Positions 1 to 10,331 of a DNA stretch of 64,000 bases are shown one piece after another. The DNA lies in contig NZ_SZYH01000001.1 in NCBI RefSeq assembly GCF_005298175.1, positions 2,728,001 to 2,792,000 of the forward strand. The letters are read 5' to 3'. This DNA comes from Marinobacter panjinensis. GTDB taxonomy: Bacteria > Pseudomonadota > Gammaproteobacteria > Pseudomonadales > Oleiphilaceae. The notes under the pieces were generated by a model, which worked only from the letters and a program-made list of their open reading frames with translations, had not been told where the DNA came from and did no database searches. Position 1 is the first letter of the stretch, and each line of letters begins with the position of its first letter. Made by a program: the position numbers and the translations under genes.

Positions 1-151
1 GTACAATGCCGTCGCCCAGCTGTTGCTGAACTTCCAGAGTTGTCTCACCACCTTCAAGCAGCAGTGCGTCGTAAACGCCCGGAACGGAGTCACGTGGAAA
101 TTCCACGTCGATAACCGCGCCTATGATCTGAACGATATGTCCGCTACTCAT
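1..151 (-). CDS. atpD: ATP synthase F1 subunit beta, N-terminal 50 residues (cut by window edge)
   Basis: The first 50 codons of the catalytic beta subunit are present, and the rest lies outside the window. The peptide begins [20 protein letters not shown], the typical beta-barrel N-terminus of bacterial AtpD. The ATP-binding P-loop is not visible. The gene follows atpG by 55 bases on the same strand, the standard atpIBEFHAGDC order, so atpC is expected next. The ATG reads from 151 downwards. The fragment is identified by sequence and position, and its completeness cannot be judged. Confidence 0.95.
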   Translation of the reverse strand, partial: MSSGHIVQIIGAVIDVEFPRDSVPGVYDALLLEGGETTLEVQQQLGDGIV

Positions 152-206
152 GCTCGGTTCCTCGTTATCTTGATAGTCAATAAAACCAGTAGGACTGTGG
201 GCAGGC

Positions 207-1067
207 TCAGACCGAAGCCGCGCCGCTCACAATCTCCGAAATTTCTTGCGTAATGGCTGCCTGACGAGCCTTGTTGTACGCCAGCTGGAGTTCGTTAATG
301 ATTTCGCCGGCGTTATCTGTCGCGCTCTTCATGGCAATCATCCGAGCAGCCTGCTCGCAGGCCAGATTCTCTACCACTCCCTGATACACTTGGGATTCGA
401 TATAGCGTGGCAGCAGCCCATCCAGGATGGGGCGTGAATCCGGCTCGTAGATGTAATCCCACTGGTGACCGATGTCCTCATCCTTGCCTTCCGGCAAGGG
501 CAGAAGCTGCTCTGCAATAGGCGCCTGGGTCATGGTGTTCACGAACTCGTTGTAGATGACATAGAGGCGATCAATCCTGCCTTCCTCAAACGAATCAAGC
601 ATGACCTTGACGTTACCAATCAGCTTCTCTGCACTCGGGCTGTCACCGATGTGAGTAAGCGCTGCGACCACGTTGCCGCCATAACTGCGGAAAAACGACG
701 CGCCCTTTTGCCCAATGGCGCAGATATCGGTCTCTACACCTTTTTCTTTCCATGCACGCATCTCACGAACGAGCAGCTTGAACGCGTTGTTGTTCAGTCC
801 ACCACAAAGCCCTCGATCCGAGGACACCACGATGTAACCGACACGCTTGACGTCACGCTCTTTCATGAACGGATGCACGTAATCCTTGTTGGATTTGGCA
901 ATATGTCCGATTGCCTGCCGCATCTTTTCCGCATAGGGCCGCGTGGCCCGCATGCGTTCCTGAGCCTTACGCATCTTACTCGCAGCCACCATTTCCATGG
1001 CGCTGGTAATCTTCTGCGTGCTCTTGATGCTTCCGATCTGGTTACGTATTTCTTTTCCGACGGCCAT
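207..1067 (-). CDS. atpG: ATP synthase F1 subunit gamma
   Basis: This is the central rotor shaft of F1, coupling proton flow through Fo to catalysis in the alpha3beta3 head. The 286-residue length is normal for gammaproteobacteria. The N-terminus ([20 protein letters not shown]) and C-terminus ([15 protein letters not shown]) form the two long antiparallel coiled-coil helices typical of the family, and the middle carries the family signature [13 protein letters not shown]. It lies between atpA and atpD in the ATP synthase operon. A GC-rich hairpin sits in the 66-base gap to atpA. Confidence 0.98.
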   Translation of the reverse strand: MAVGKEIRNQIGSIKSTQKITSAMEMVAASKMRKAQERMRATRPYAEKMRQAIGHIAKSNKDYVHPFMKERDVKRVGYIVVSSDRGLCGGLNNNAFKLLVREMRAWKEKGVETDICAIGQKGASFFRSYGGNVVAALTHIGDSPSAEKLIGNVKVMLDSFEEGRIDRLYVIYNEFVNTMTQAPIAEQLLPLPEGKDEDIGHQWDYIYEPDSRPILDGLLPRYIESQVYQGVVENLACEQAARMIAMKSATDNAGEIINELQLAYNKARQAAITQEISEIVSGAASV

Positions 1068-1109
1068 AAGTCACTGCCTTTTCAAGTTAGACACTCATGT
1101 GGACCAACG

Positions 1110-1127
1110 GGCCCGCCGCAGCGGGCC
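1110..1127 (-). other. GC-rich intercistronic hairpin between atpA and atpG
   Basis: GGCCCGC and GCGGGCC are separated by a four-base CGCA loop, giving a perfect seven-pair stem. No T-run follows on either strand, so it does not look like an intrinsic terminator. In an operon whose subunits are needed in unequal amounts (three alpha per gamma), such a stem could protect upstream atpA mRNA or mark a processing site. That role is inference only. Confidence 0.45.
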
Positions 1128-1133
1128 ACGGGC

Positions 1134-2678
1134 TTACCAGCTTTGAGTGGTCTTGAATTTCTCCAGAGCAGCTTTCAGGCTGGCGGCAACGTCGTCATCA
1201 AACTTGCCTTCTTCACCGATCTTGTCGAGCACGTCTTTCTGTTCGGCACGCATCCAGTCAAGCAATTGCGCTTCGAATTTCACCACGTTATTGACTTCGA
1301 CATCGTCCAGGAAGCCTTCGTTAGCTGCAAACAACACAGTACCCATTTCCGCAACGGTCATGGGGCTGTACTGGTTCTGTTTCATCAGCTCGGTAACGCG
1401 CTGACCGTGCTCCAGCTGGTTCCGGGTGGCTTCGTCCAGGTCCGATGCAAACTGGGCGAACGCCGCCAGTTCACGGTACTGGGCGAGTGCCAGACGGATA
1501 TTACCGCCAAGTTTCTTCATGATCTTGGTCTGGGCAGAACCACCAACCCGGGATACAGAGATACCGGCGTTCATTGCCGGTCGAATACCGGAGTTGAACA
1601 GGTTGGTTTCCAGGAAGATCTGACCATCGGTAATGGAGATTACGTTGGTCGGTACGAAAGCGGACACGTCACCGGCCTGGGTTTCAATGATCGGCAGTGC
1701 GGTCAACGAACCGGTCTTGCCTTTCACTTCACCGTTGGTCAGCTTTTCAACCTCGTCGGCATTGATCCGGGAGGCACGTTCCAGCAGGCGGGAGTGCAGG
1801 TAGAATACATCACCCGGATAGGCTTCACGGCCCGGCGGACGGCGCAGCAGCAGGGAAATCTGGCGATAGGCCACTGCCTGCTTGGACAGATCATCATAGA
1901 TGATCAGCGCGTCTTCGCCACGGTCACGGAAGTACTCACCCATGGAGGTACCGGAATAAGGTGCCAGGAACTGCATCGCAGCAGGATCGGCAGCACCGGC
2001 AGCGACCACGATGGTGTGGTCCATGGCGCCGTGCTCTTCCAGCTTGCGAACAACCGCTGCAATGGAAGACTGCTTCTGACCAACGGCCACGTAGATACAC
2101 TTGATGCCGGTGTTCTTCTGGTTGATGATCGCGTCGATGGCAACCGCGGTCTTACCGATCTGACGGTCACCGATGATCAGCTCACGCTGGCCACGGCCGA
2201 TCGGCACCATAGTGTCGATCGCTTTCAGACCAGTCTGTACCGGCTCATCAACGGATTGACGGGCAATAACACCGGGAGCGACTTTCTCTACCGGTGAAGT
2301 CAATGTGTTGCCCAGTTCGCCCTTGGCGTCGATCGGGTTACCCAGACCGTCAACAACACGGCCCAGCAGTTCCGGACCCACCGGAACTTCCAGGATACGA
2401 CCGGTGCAACGAACCTTCTGGCCTTCAGCCAGGTCTTCGTAGTCACCCAGTACCACGGCACCAACGGAGTCACGCTCCAGGTTCAGCGCCATACCGAAAA
2501 TACCGTTGGCGAATTCTATCATCTCACCGTACATAACGTCGGCAAGACCATGAATCAGTACGATACCGTCAGAAACGGAGAGGATCGTACCTTCGTTCTT
2601 TGCTTCCGAAGAGATATCGAGCTTTTCGATTCTCTTCTTGATGATGTCACTGATCTCGGATGGATTCAGTTGCTGCAT
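1134..2678 (-). CDS. atpA: ATP synthase F1 subunit alpha
   Basis: This is the non-catalytic nucleotide-binding subunit of F1. The chosen start gives 514 residues beginning [20 protein letters not shown], the normal length and N-terminus for AtpA. An in-frame start 39 codons upstream would lie inside atpH and add non-family sequence, so it was rejected. The P-loop [15 protein letters not shown] lies near residue 170, and the signature [17 protein letters not shown] is near residues 365-380. It sits between atpH and atpG in the operon. Confidence 0.98.
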   Translation of the reverse strand: MQQLNPSEISDIIKKRIEKLDISSEAKNEGTILSVSDGIVLIHGLADVMYGEMIEFANGIFGMALNLERDSVGAVVLGDYEDLAEGQKVRCTGRILEVPVGPELLGRVVDGLGNPIDAKGELGNTLTSPVEKVAPGVIARQSVDEPVQTGLKAIDTMVPIGRGQRELIIGDRQIGKTAVAIDAIINQKNTGIKCIYVAVGQKQSSIAAVVRKLEEHGAMDHTIVVAAGAADPAAMQFLAPYSGTSMGEYFRDRGEDALIIYDDLSKQAVAYRQISLLLRRPPGREAYPGDVFYLHSRLLERASRINADEVEKLTNGEVKGKTGSLTALPIIETQAGDVSAFVPTNVISITDGQIFLETNLFNSGIRPAMNAGISVSRVGGSAQTKIMKKLGGNIRLALAQYRELAAFAQFASDLDEATRNQLEHGQRVTELMKQNQYSPMTVAEMGTVLFAANEGFLDDVEVNNVVKFEAQLLDWMRAEQKDVLDKIGEEGKFDDDVAASLKAALEKFKTTQSW

Positions 2679-2706
2679 GCCTTTGTCCTCAAACCTTGTG
2701 CTGAAA

Positions 2707-3243
2707 TCAGGAGCCCACGGCGCTGGCCATTCTGGCCAGTTTGCCGCGAACCGAAGCGTCGATAACCAGGTCGCCTGTGCGTACAACCACCCCACCGATC
2801 AGTGTCTGATCAACCGAGGATTCAAGCTCGACCTTGCGCTCCAGTTTCCTGGACAGGGCGTCGATCATCTTCTGCTGCTGTTCGGCGGTCATTTCAAATG
2901 CCGTACTGATATTGATCTTCACCGTGCGCTCAAGATCGGCGCGGTGGAGACTGAACAGCTCCGAAATCGCTGGCAGCAGTGCCAGACGCTTGTTTTCAGC
3001 AAGAATCAACAGGAAATTTCTGAGTGCCTCAGGCAGCTGCTCTTCAAAACAGTCAGCGAAGAGTTCCGCCTTGCGTTGCTCAGACAGGCCCGGGTTGGCC
3101 AGGATGATCTTTACCTCTTGGTCAGCCGCAACCTGTGCGGCGAAAGCCAGCGCCTGATCCCACAGATCAACGGCGTTCTGGTCCTGCGCAGCATCAAAAA
3201 CGGCTTTCGCGTAGGGTCGGGCTAACGTAGTCAGTTCTGCCAT
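2707..3243 (-). CDS. atpH: ATP synthase F1 subunit delta
   Basis: The 178-residue delta subunit links the F1 head to the peripheral b-subunit stalk. The N-terminal helical domain starts [20 protein letters not shown], and the C-terminal part holds the family pattern [21 protein letters not shown]. It lies 28 bases upstream of atpA and 12 bases downstream of atpF. Length and order are normal. Confidence 0.97.
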   Translation of the reverse strand: MAELTTLARPYAKAVFDAAQDQNAVDLWDQALAFAAQVAADQEVKIILANPGLSEQRKAELFADCFEEQLPEALRNFLLILAENKRLALLPAISELFSLHRADLERTVKINISTAFEMTAEQQQKMIDALSRKLERKVELESSVDQTLIGGVVVRTGDLVIDASVRGKLARMASAVGS

Positions 3244-3255
3244 GATGACCCTCTT

Positions 3256-3726
3256 TTAGAGTTCTGCGGCCAGCTTGTCCAGCATCTCGCTGTGAGCTTT
3301 GGCGTCGACAGAGGTTTCCAGGATCTTCTCGGCACCGGCAATGGCAATGGCTGCCACTTCTGCCCTGAGTGCGTCACGAGCCTGAACACGCTCCTGTTGA
3401 ATTTCCGCCCTGGCCTGCTCGATGAGTTTCTCGCCTTCTTTGCGAGCGTCATCCTTGGAGGCCTCAACGATCTGGGCGGCACGCTTGTTAGCCTGGTCAA
3501 TCAGAGCTGCGGACTCTTCCTTCGCCTTTTGCAGTTCCTTGGAGGCTTTTTCCTGCGCAAGTTCCAGATCGAGGGAAGCCCGATCTGCGGCAGAGAGGCC
3601 GTCGGCAATTTTCTTCTGGCGCGCACTCATGGCATCGGTAATCGGAGGCCATACATATTTGACGCAGAACCAGACGAAAATAGCGAAGGCGATCGTTTGC
3701 CCTATTAACGTAAGGTTTATATTCAC
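3256..3726 (-). CDS. atpF: ATP synthase Fo subunit b
   Basis: This 156-residue peripheral stalk subunit has one N-terminal membrane helix ([20 protein letters not shown] and following). A long charged, alanine-rich amphipathic helix forms the dimeric stator coiled coil. The length matches the usual 156 residues. It is 12 bases upstream of atpH, which agrees with tight co-translation of the stator subunits. A 98-base gap separates it from atpE. Confidence 0.97.
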   Translation of the reverse strand: MNINLTLIGQTIAFAIFVWFCVKYVWPPITDAMSARQKKIADGLSAADRASLDLELAQEKASKELQKAKEESAALIDQANKRAAQIVEASKDDARKEGEKLIEQARAEIQQERVQARDALRAEVAAIAIAGAEKILETSVDAKAHSEMLDKLAAEL

Positions 3727-3824
3727 GGCGGTGTACCTCTTGCTATTCGTTGCGTCCCGGTGTCCGTTAGAGCGGGGCGCCGCTTCAATTTAACAGAGCA
3801 GCGCCCGACAACCCTTCCGGCTGA

Positions 3825-4079
<255 letters not shown>

Positions 4080-4100
4080 TTAAGGGTTAATTTACGGGTA

Positions 4101-4970
<870 letters not shown>

Positions 4971-5363
4971 TCATCGCTGTGGTTGTGGCCGGATGAACCA
5001 ACGCAGAAGCGGGCTCAACGCAACCATCACAGCAAAAGTGAATAACAGAGCCGGCACATGTACAGGCTCCATTAAGATGAAAACGGCCGCGAAAAAGACG
5101 GCGGTCAGGGCCAGCTTGACGGTCTCAGCCCTGAACATGTTGCCCACCACCAGGTGCGCGTGCTGCGCTCCCTCAAACCGGTACATCCGGTGGGCAAAAT
5201 ACGCGTTTGGTATGACATAAATAAGACCGCCGACAAAAGCGGAATAACCTGCCAAACGACTTTCTGTAAACCAGACAAGACTCAATACGATAATGAGCCC
5301 GCCCTCGATTGCCAGCCACTGCAAAAATGGCAACCGGTTAATACGCTTTCTGGTCGGGGACAT
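4971..5363 (-). CDS. atpI: ATP synthase assembly protein I
   Basis: This small membrane protein heads the operon and assists c-ring assembly in related bacteria. The chosen ATG gives 130 residues starting MSPTRKRINRLPFLQWLAIE. Four hydrophobic segments follow, with an FVGGLIYVIPNAYFAHRMYR core typical of the family. An in-frame start at 5543 would add 60 residues without family character and would lie upstream of the predicted promoter, so it was rejected. AtpI is poorly conserved, and identification relies partly on position. Confidence 0.88.
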   Translation of the reverse strand: MSPTRKRINRLPFLQWLAIEGGLIIVLSLVWFTESRLAGYSAFVGGLIYVIPNAYFAHRMYRFEGAQHAHLVVGNMFRAETVKLALTAVFFAAVFILMEPVHVPALLFTFAVMVALSPLLRWFIRPQPQR

Positions 5364-5445
5364 GGAACCAGCCTGAAAAATGTACCTGAGTACGTGAAAC
5401 CTGCTTCCTGTCACACCCTGTCCGGAGTTAATGCAAGCGCGCGAA

Positions 5446-5474
5446 ATTATATGTGTTAACCGGTAGGTGTTCAA
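5446..5474 (-). promoter_or_regulatory. Probable sigma70 promoter of the atp operon
   Basis: On the minus strand TTGAAC is followed after exactly 17 bases by TATAAT, a near-consensus -35/-10 pair. It lies about 80 bases upstream of the atpI start, with no other gene between. Just upstream, at 5538-5550, is a short palindrome (ACACAA, G, TTGTGT) that could be an operator. No matching regulator was identified. Transcription start is predicted near 5439. Confidence 0.7.
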
Positions 5475-5624
5475 CAGAAGCGGCGGGAAAATTTGATGGA
5501 AAAATAGCCAGTTTTCACGGCATATCCCATCAATATCACACAAGTTGTGTTGTTAAACAATTCGGATCACGACATGTGGTGTTTTAGGGCCGTGTCAGTA
5601 CTTTCGCACTATCGACTAATGACA

Positions 5625-6497
5625 CTACTTGATGTGGCCCAGGATACCATCCAGCTCGTCCAGTGAGGTATATTCAATCACCAGCTTGCCTTTTCCACGC
5701 TGACCATGGTCGATAGACACCCGTGCCCCCAGGCGTTCAGCAAGGTCATCCTGCAGTGCACGGATATTGGGGTCCACCTCTCCCTTGGCCTTTTTACGGC
5801 CCGGGATTTCCTGCTGCACCCGGCGAACCAGGGCTTCGGTCTGGCGAACAGACAGGGATTTGGCCACCACCTGTTTCGCCACCTGCATCTGCTGTTCCGG
5901 CTGCAGTGTCAGCATGGCGCGGCCATGGCCCATTTCCAGGTCGCCGTGTTCCAGCATTACCCGCACATCTTCGGACAAGCTGATCAGCCGCAGCAGGTTG
6001 GTGATGGTGGTTCTGGACTTGCCAACCGCCTCCGCCACCTGGGCCTGGGTCAGCCCGAATTCGTCCTGCAGGCGCTGCAGTGCAAAAGCTTCTTCGATGG
6101 GATTGAGATTCTCGCGCTGGATGTTCTCGATCAGCGCCATGGCGATGGCGGCATCATCCGGTACGTCACGAATGATGGCGGGGATGCTGTCGAGTTCGGC
6201 CATCTGGGTAGCGCGCCAGCGGCGTTCGCCGGCGATCAGCTCGAACCGGCCTTCGGCGATCGGGCGCACGACGACCGGTTGCATCACGCCCTGTTGACGA
6301 ATGGAATCCGCCAGTTCCTGCAGGGCCGCCGGGTCCATATCCCGGCGGGGCTGAAACCGGCCACGCTGGATCAGGTCAATCGGGACGTCCCGCAGCTCGC
6401 CGTCGTGGTCCTTCAGCTCCTGGTCCAGATTGACCTTGGAGCCCTGCAACAGGGCGCCTAGTCCGCGCTCACCCAGTCCTCGTTTCTTCGCCGCCAT
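5625..6497 (-). CDS. parB: Chromosome partitioning protein ParB
   Basis: This ParB/Spo0J-family CTPase and DNA-binding protein spreads from parS to organise the origin region for segregation. The start used gives 290 residues beginning MAAKKRGLGERGLGALL. In-frame ATGs at 6509 and 6536 are alternatives. Visible are the ParB/Srx CTP-binding core with GERRWRAT (near residue 105), the helix-turn-helix with LTQAQVAEAVGKSRTTITNL, and a C-terminal dimerisation segment. It lies downstream of parA on the same strand. Two perfect candidate targets lie in recF at 29566 and 30202. Confidence 0.96.
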   Translation of the reverse strand: MAAKKRGLGERGLGALLQGSKVNLDQELKDHDGELRDVPIDLIQRGRFQPRRDMDPAALQELADSIRQQGVMQPVVVRPIAEGRFELIAGERRWRATQMAELDSIPAIIRDVPDDAAIAMALIENIQRENLNPIEEAFALQRLQDEFGLTQAQVAEAVGKSRTTITNLLRLISLSEDVRVMLEHGDLEMGHGRAMLTLQPEQQMQVAKQVVAKSLSVRQTEALVRRVQQEIPGRKKAKGEVDPNIRALQDDLAERLGARVSIDHGQRGKGKLVIEYTSLDELDGILGHIK

Positions 6498-6548
6498 GGT
6501 ATTTGTCATTCTTCCCGATGAAACATCTGTGTGCAAAGGAGGGGTAGT

Positions 6549-7343
6549 TTACACGGCAACGGCCGCGGATGTCTTTTGTGAACCATGCCTGCGAACCATT
6601 TCCCCGGCAAGGGCGAGATAAGCTATCGCGCCCTTGGAGGTGCGGTCGTATTTCAGCGCCGGCAGGCCGTAACTGGGTGCTTCTGCCAGCCGTACGTTGC
6701 GGGGAATCACGGCCTTGTAGACCTTGTCGCCGAAAAACTCGCTGAGCTGGCCGGAGACGTCCAGAGTCAGGCTGTTACGCGGGTCATACATGGTCCGCAA
6801 TATGCCTTCCACCTGCAGGTCCGGATTAACGGTTTCCTGAATCTGTTCAACCGTGTTCATCAACGCCGCCAGGCCTTCCAGAGCATAGTACTCACACTGC
6901 ATGGGGATCAGCACGGTGTCTGCCGCCGAGAGCGCGTTAACGGTCAGCAGGCTGAGGGAAGGCGGGCAATCAATAAGGATGTAATCGTAATTCTCCCGCA
7001 CCTTGTTCAGAGCCAGACGCAGACGGTGTTCGCGGCCGATTTCGTTCATCAGCTCCACCTCTGCGGCAGTGAGATCACCGTTGGCGGGGAGGATATCAAA
7101 ACCAGAGGCTTCCGCCCGGAAAATCACCTCGGCGGCGGTGGCCCGCTTGGTGAGCATGTCATAACCGGAGCGCTCCAGGGCATTCTTGTCCACACCGCTG
7201 CCCATGGTGGCATTGCCCTGGGGATCCATATCCACCAGCAACACGCGGCGCTTGGTTGCGGCCAGGGAGGCAGCCAGGTTGACGCAGGTGGTGGTTTTCC
7301 CAACACCGCCTTTCTGATTGGTCACTGCAATCACACGCGCCAT
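6549..7343 (-). CDS. parA: Chromosome partitioning ATPase ParA
   Basis: This Walker-type (deviant P-loop) ATPase drives chromosome origin segregation with ParB. The start gives 264 residues opening MARVIAVTNQKGGVGKTT, the canonical N-terminus, and a strong AGGAGG ribosome site precedes it. A longer in-frame start at 7457 lies inside rsmG and was rejected. The KGGVGKTT deviant Walker A, DMDPQGNAT (A') and IDCPPSLSLL (Walker B) motifs are intact. The gene begins two bases after the rsmG stop, and parB follows. Confidence 0.97.
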   Translation of the reverse strand: MARVIAVTNQKGGVGKTTTCVNLAASLAATKRRVLLVDMDPQGNATMGSGVDKNALERSGYDMLTKRATAAEVIFRAEASGFDILPANGDLTAAEVELMNEIGREHRLRLALNKVRENYDYILIDCPPSLSLLTVNALSAADTVLIPMQCEYYALEGLAALMNTVEQIQETVNPDLQVEGILRTMYDPRNSLTLDVSGQLSEFFGDKVYKAVIPRNVRLAEAPSYGLPALKYDRTSKGAIAYLALAGEMVRRHGSQKTSAAVAV

Positions 7344-7345
7344 GA

Positions 7346-8008
7346 CTAGCCTCCTGTCTTGAAATTCTTGTGGCCGGAATCCCGCCCGATCACCAGCAGG
7401 TGCCGGTCTCCGTCCGAGCCGGGTACCGATAACGAGTGCCGGGACTTTACCTGCCAACCCGATGGCAGTGCAGCCACCTCATCATCCGGAAACTGGCCTT
7501 TCATGGCAAGGAACTCGCCCTCATCCGCCAGCAAATGACCGCACCAGTCGACCAGGTTGTCCAGTGCCGTGAACGCCCGGCTGCTGATCTGCCGGTACTG
7601 AATGGCGGGATCACAGCTTTCTGCCCGACCATGAATAATATCCACGTTCTTCAGGCCCAGTTCCAGAACGCACTGGGTCAGGAACCGGGTTTTCTTGCTG
7701 TTACTGTCCAGCAGGGTAAAGCGCTTTTGGGGCAAGGCAATGGCCAGGGGAATGCCCGGCAGCCCGCCACCGGCGCCCACATCCAGCAGGTGATCGGCGG
7801 TGACGAAAGGCAGGATGCTCAGGCTGTCCAGCAACTGGCGCGACACCATCTCCCGCGGCTCCCGCACCGCGGTCAGGTTGTAAGCGCGGTTCCACTTGTT
7901 CAGCAAAGCCAGAAACGCCAGCAGCTGTTGCTGGCAGGCGTCATCAAGCTCCAGTTCAAGATCTGCCAGGCCCTGGGCAAGCTGGCGTTGCCAGAGTGCA
8001 TCGATCAT
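7346..8008 (-). CDS. rsmG: 16S rRNA (guanine(527)-N(7))-methyltransferase RsmG
   Basis: This SAM-dependent methyltransferase modifies G527 of 16S rRNA; its loss gives low-level streptomycin resistance in E. coli. The 220-residue protein has the conserved NKWNRAYNLTAVR region, the SAM-binding motif LLDVGAGGGLPGIPLAI (about residues 70-86) and the SRAFTALDNLV segment. The order mnmG-rsmG-parA-parB is the classical one near bacterial origins. Confidence 0.97.
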   Translation of the reverse strand: MIDALWQRQLAQGLADLELELDDACQQQLLAFLALLNKWNRAYNLTAVREPREMVSRQLLDSLSILPFVTADHLLDVGAGGGLPGIPLAIALPQKRFTLLDSNSKKTRFLTQCVLELGLKNVDIIHGRAESCDPAIQYRQISSRAFTALDNLVDWCGHLLADEGEFLAMKGQFPDDEVAALPSGWQVKSRHSLSVPGSDGDRHLLVIGRDSGHKNFKTGG

Positions 8009-8016
8009 GGTCGCAC

Positions 8017-9903
8017 TCAGGCGGATTGCTTGCGCAGAAGATCACGCTTCTTGAGATGAACCAGAACCTGGGAAATCGCCGCCGGGGTCACACCCTGGAT
8101 GCGTGAAGCCTGCGCCACGGTTTCCGGCCGGACTTCCTTGAGCTTCTGTCTTATCTCATTGGACAGGCCGCCGATAGCGTCAAAATCGATGTCGTCCGGC
8201 AGGCGGGTGTTTTCATTCCTGCGCAGGCGCTCGATTTCATCGGTCTGACGGGAGATGTAACCCTCGTACTTGATCTCGATTTCCACCTGGTCCGCAACAA
8301 CGGGATCGTCGGCAATGCCATCTGCCATCCGGGCAATATGGCTGTAGTTGATTTCCGGGCGACGCAGCAGTTCCGCCAGGGTCTGGTCCCGGTTCATGGG
8401 CTGGCGCAGATGGTTGTTGGCTGCATCGCCACCCGGGGTACCCGGATGGATTCGCGTGGTTTCCAGGCGATTGCGTTCGGCGGCAATGGCGTCGCGTTTG
8501 GTATTGAAAGCCTGCCAGCGATGCTCATCCACCAGCCCCAGCTTGTGGCCGGTTTCGGTCAGACGCAGATCGGCGTTGTCTTCCCGCAGGATCAGCCGGT
8601 ATTCAGCACGGCTGGTAAACATGCGGTAGGGCTCGGAGGTACCCATGGTGATCAGGTCATCGACCAGTACACCCAGATAGGCCTCGTCACGACGGGGATA
8701 CCATTCGTCCCGCTCCTGGGCACGCAGTGCCGCGTTGATACCCGCCAGCAGGCCCTGGGCACCGGCTTCTTCGTAGCCGGTGGTGCCGTTGATCTGGCCG
8801 GCAAAGTACAGCCCCTGTATGAACTTGGTTTCCAGGGTATGGCGCAGGTCCTGCGGGTTCAGGAAATCGTACTCAATGGCATAACCGGGCCGGGTAATGT
8901 GGGCATTCTCGAAACCGGGAATGGTACGCACGGCCGCCAGCTGGATATCAAACGGCAGGCTGGTGGAGATACCGTTGGGGTACAGCTCGTTGGTGGTCAG
9001 CCCTTCCGGCTCCACGAATATCTGGTGCGAGTCCTTGTCGGCAAAGCGGTTGACCTTGTCTTCGATGGACGGGCAGTAACGGGGCCCGATGCCTTCGATG
9101 TTGCCGGCAAACATGGGCGAGCGGTCAAAGCCGCTGCGGATGATGTCGTGAGTCTGCTCGGTGGTTCGGGTGACATAGCAGCACACCTGCTCGGGGTGCT
9201 GCTCGCGGGAACCCAGGAATGACATCACCGGTGCCGGGTCATCGCCCCATTGCTCCTGCATCACGGAAAAATCCACACTGCGGGCGTCGATACGGGGCGG
9301 GGTACCGGTTTTCAGGCGCCCGACATTGAATGGCAGCTCACGCAGGCGCTGGGCGAGGGCGTTGGCAGGCGCATCGCCGGCGCGACCACCGGAGTGTTGC
9401 TGCATACCGATGTGGATAACGCCACCGAGGAAGGTACCGGTGGTCAGCACCACGGTCGGCGCACGGAAACGGATACCGGACTGGGTCACCACGCCGGTGA
9501 TGCGTTCACCCTCAACAATCAGGTCATCGGCAGCCTGCTGGAACAGGGTCAGGTTGGGCTGGTTCTCCAGGATTTCTCGAATGGCCGCCTTGTACAGCAC
9601 CCGGTCCGCCTGGGCACGGGTAGCTCGAACCGCCGGGCCCTTGCGGGAATTGAGCACGCGGAACTGGATACCGGCCTTGTCGGTGGCCATCGCCATGGCG
9701 CCACCAAGCGCATCGATTTCTTTCACCAGGTGGCTTTTGCCAATACCACCAATCGCCGGGTTACAGGACATCTGGCCCAGGGTTTCAATGTTATGGGTCA
9801 GCAGCAGGGTTCGGGAACCCATGCGTGCAGCCGCCAGCGCGGCTTCAGTGCCGGCATGGCCACCACCAATGACAATTACATCGAATCGGGTCGGATAATC
9901 CAC
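8017..9903 (-). CDS. mnmG: tRNA uridine-5-carboxymethylaminomethyl modification enzyme MnmG (GidA)
   Basis: This FAD-dependent enzyme works with MnmE (encoded at 20.5-21.9 kb) to install cmnm5 groups on the wobble uridine of tRNAs. At 628 residues it is full length. The N-terminal dinucleotide-binding fold [17 protein letters not shown] (about residues 13-29), the [13 protein letters not shown] motif with a conserved cysteine, and the C-terminal helical domain with GYISRQ are all present. It lies eight bases upstream of rsmG. Its 412-base upstream gap holds DnaA boxes and a hairpin. Confidence 0.98.
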   Translation of the reverse strand: MDYPTRFDVIVIGGGHAGTEAALAAARMGSRTLLLTHNIETLGQMSCNPAIGGIGKSHLVKEIDALGGAMAMATDKAGIQFRVLNSRKGPAVRATRAQADRVLYKAAIREILENQPNLTLFQQAADDLIVEGERITGVVTQSGIRFRAPTVVLTTGTFLGGVIHIGMQQHSGGRAGDAPANALAQRLRELPFNVGRLKTGTPPRIDARSVDFSVMQEQWGDDPAPVMSFLGSREQHPEQVCCYVTRTTEQTHDIIRSGFDRSPMFAGNIEGIGPRYCPSIEDKVNRFADKDSHQIFVEPEGLTTNELYPNGISTSLPFDIQLAAVRTIPGFENAHITRPGYAIEYDFLNPQDLRHTLETKFIQGLYFAGQINGTTGYEEAGAQGLLAGINAALRAQERDEWYPRRDEAYLGVLVDDLITMGTSEPYRMFTSRAEYRLILREDNADLRLTETGHKLGLVDEHRWQAFNTKRDAIAAERNRLETTRIHPGTPGGDAANNHLRQPMNRDQTLAELLRRPEINYSHIARMADGIADDPVVADQVEIEIKYEGYISRQTDEIERLRRNENTRLPDDIDFDAIGGLSNEIRQKLKEVRPETVAQASRIQGVTPAAISQVLVHLKKRDLLRKQSA

Positions 9904-9945
9904 AACATCACCTCGGCAAACGGGGTATCAAAAAATTCGGGGTAT

Positions 9946-9969
9946 AAAAAACAGCCTGAAAATCAGGGC
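9946..9969 (-). terminator. Terminator-like hairpin in the mnmG leader
   Basis: Read on the minus strand, a stem built from GCCCTGA and TCAGGC with a short T loop is followed by CTG and a run of six Ts. The arms carry one unpaired base. It could end transcripts arriving from the RND operon (stop at 10316) or attenuate mnmG transcription. A possible -10 element (TATACT, complement of 9974-9979) lies just upstream of it, so both readings remain open. Confidence 0.42.
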
Positions 9970-10168
9970 GGGGAGTATAACGCCTCACCCGGCAAATTGC
10001 AGTCAGAATGTGCAAATTTTAACCAGACTGGATGGCAGGGAAAACCCTGACCCGCCCCCTCAGATAGGTTCGAGGGTTCCACGTCACGTTTCACAGATGG
10101 GGGAAAATACGAAATCCGAAAAATTTCAGCGGCTTGTAGAACTCTTCTCAGAAAACTTTTCAAGAAAG

Positions 10169-10331
10169 TTATCCACATTCCCAGAGTGCCGTCAGAGGGC
10201 CTGAAACACCAATTAAGCGCTTGTTTTTAAAAGAGTGTTATAGTTTTAACCAGAGCTTATCCGAAGGTTATCCAATAATTTATCCACAACCTGTCCCGCT
10301 TCAGGCCCTGCACATTCAGAATTTATCCATC
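10169..10331. other. DnaA-box cluster upstream of mnmG (possible second origin element)
   Basis: Perfect 9-mer boxes TTATCCACA lie at 10169-10177 and 10280-10288. Relaxed boxes are TTATCCGAA (10257-10265), TTATCCAAT (10268-10276) and TTATCCATC (10323-10331, inside the 3' end of the pump gene). A moderately AT-rich stretch (10210-10250) lies between them. The position next to mnmG mirrors the E. coli oriC context. The rest of the 9904-10315 gap shows the mnmG leader hairpin, a half parS-like GTTCCACGT at 10076-10084, and no gene. Confidence 0.55.

Noticed and set aside
95-120. Palindrome ACGTGGAA-A-TTCCACGT in atpD, resembling parS half-sites
   Set aside because: The half-sites are in the reverse arrangement to parS and lie in conserved atpD codons (VEFPR).
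465-2297. A 610-codon open frame on the plus strand across atpG and atpA
   Set aside because: It is antisense to two certain ATP synthase genes, and the product has no recognisable family. Long antisense frames are common in high-GC coding DNA.
10076-10098. Possible degenerate parS near the mnmG leader
   Set aside because: Only one half (GTTCCACGT) matches; the other half is not complementary.
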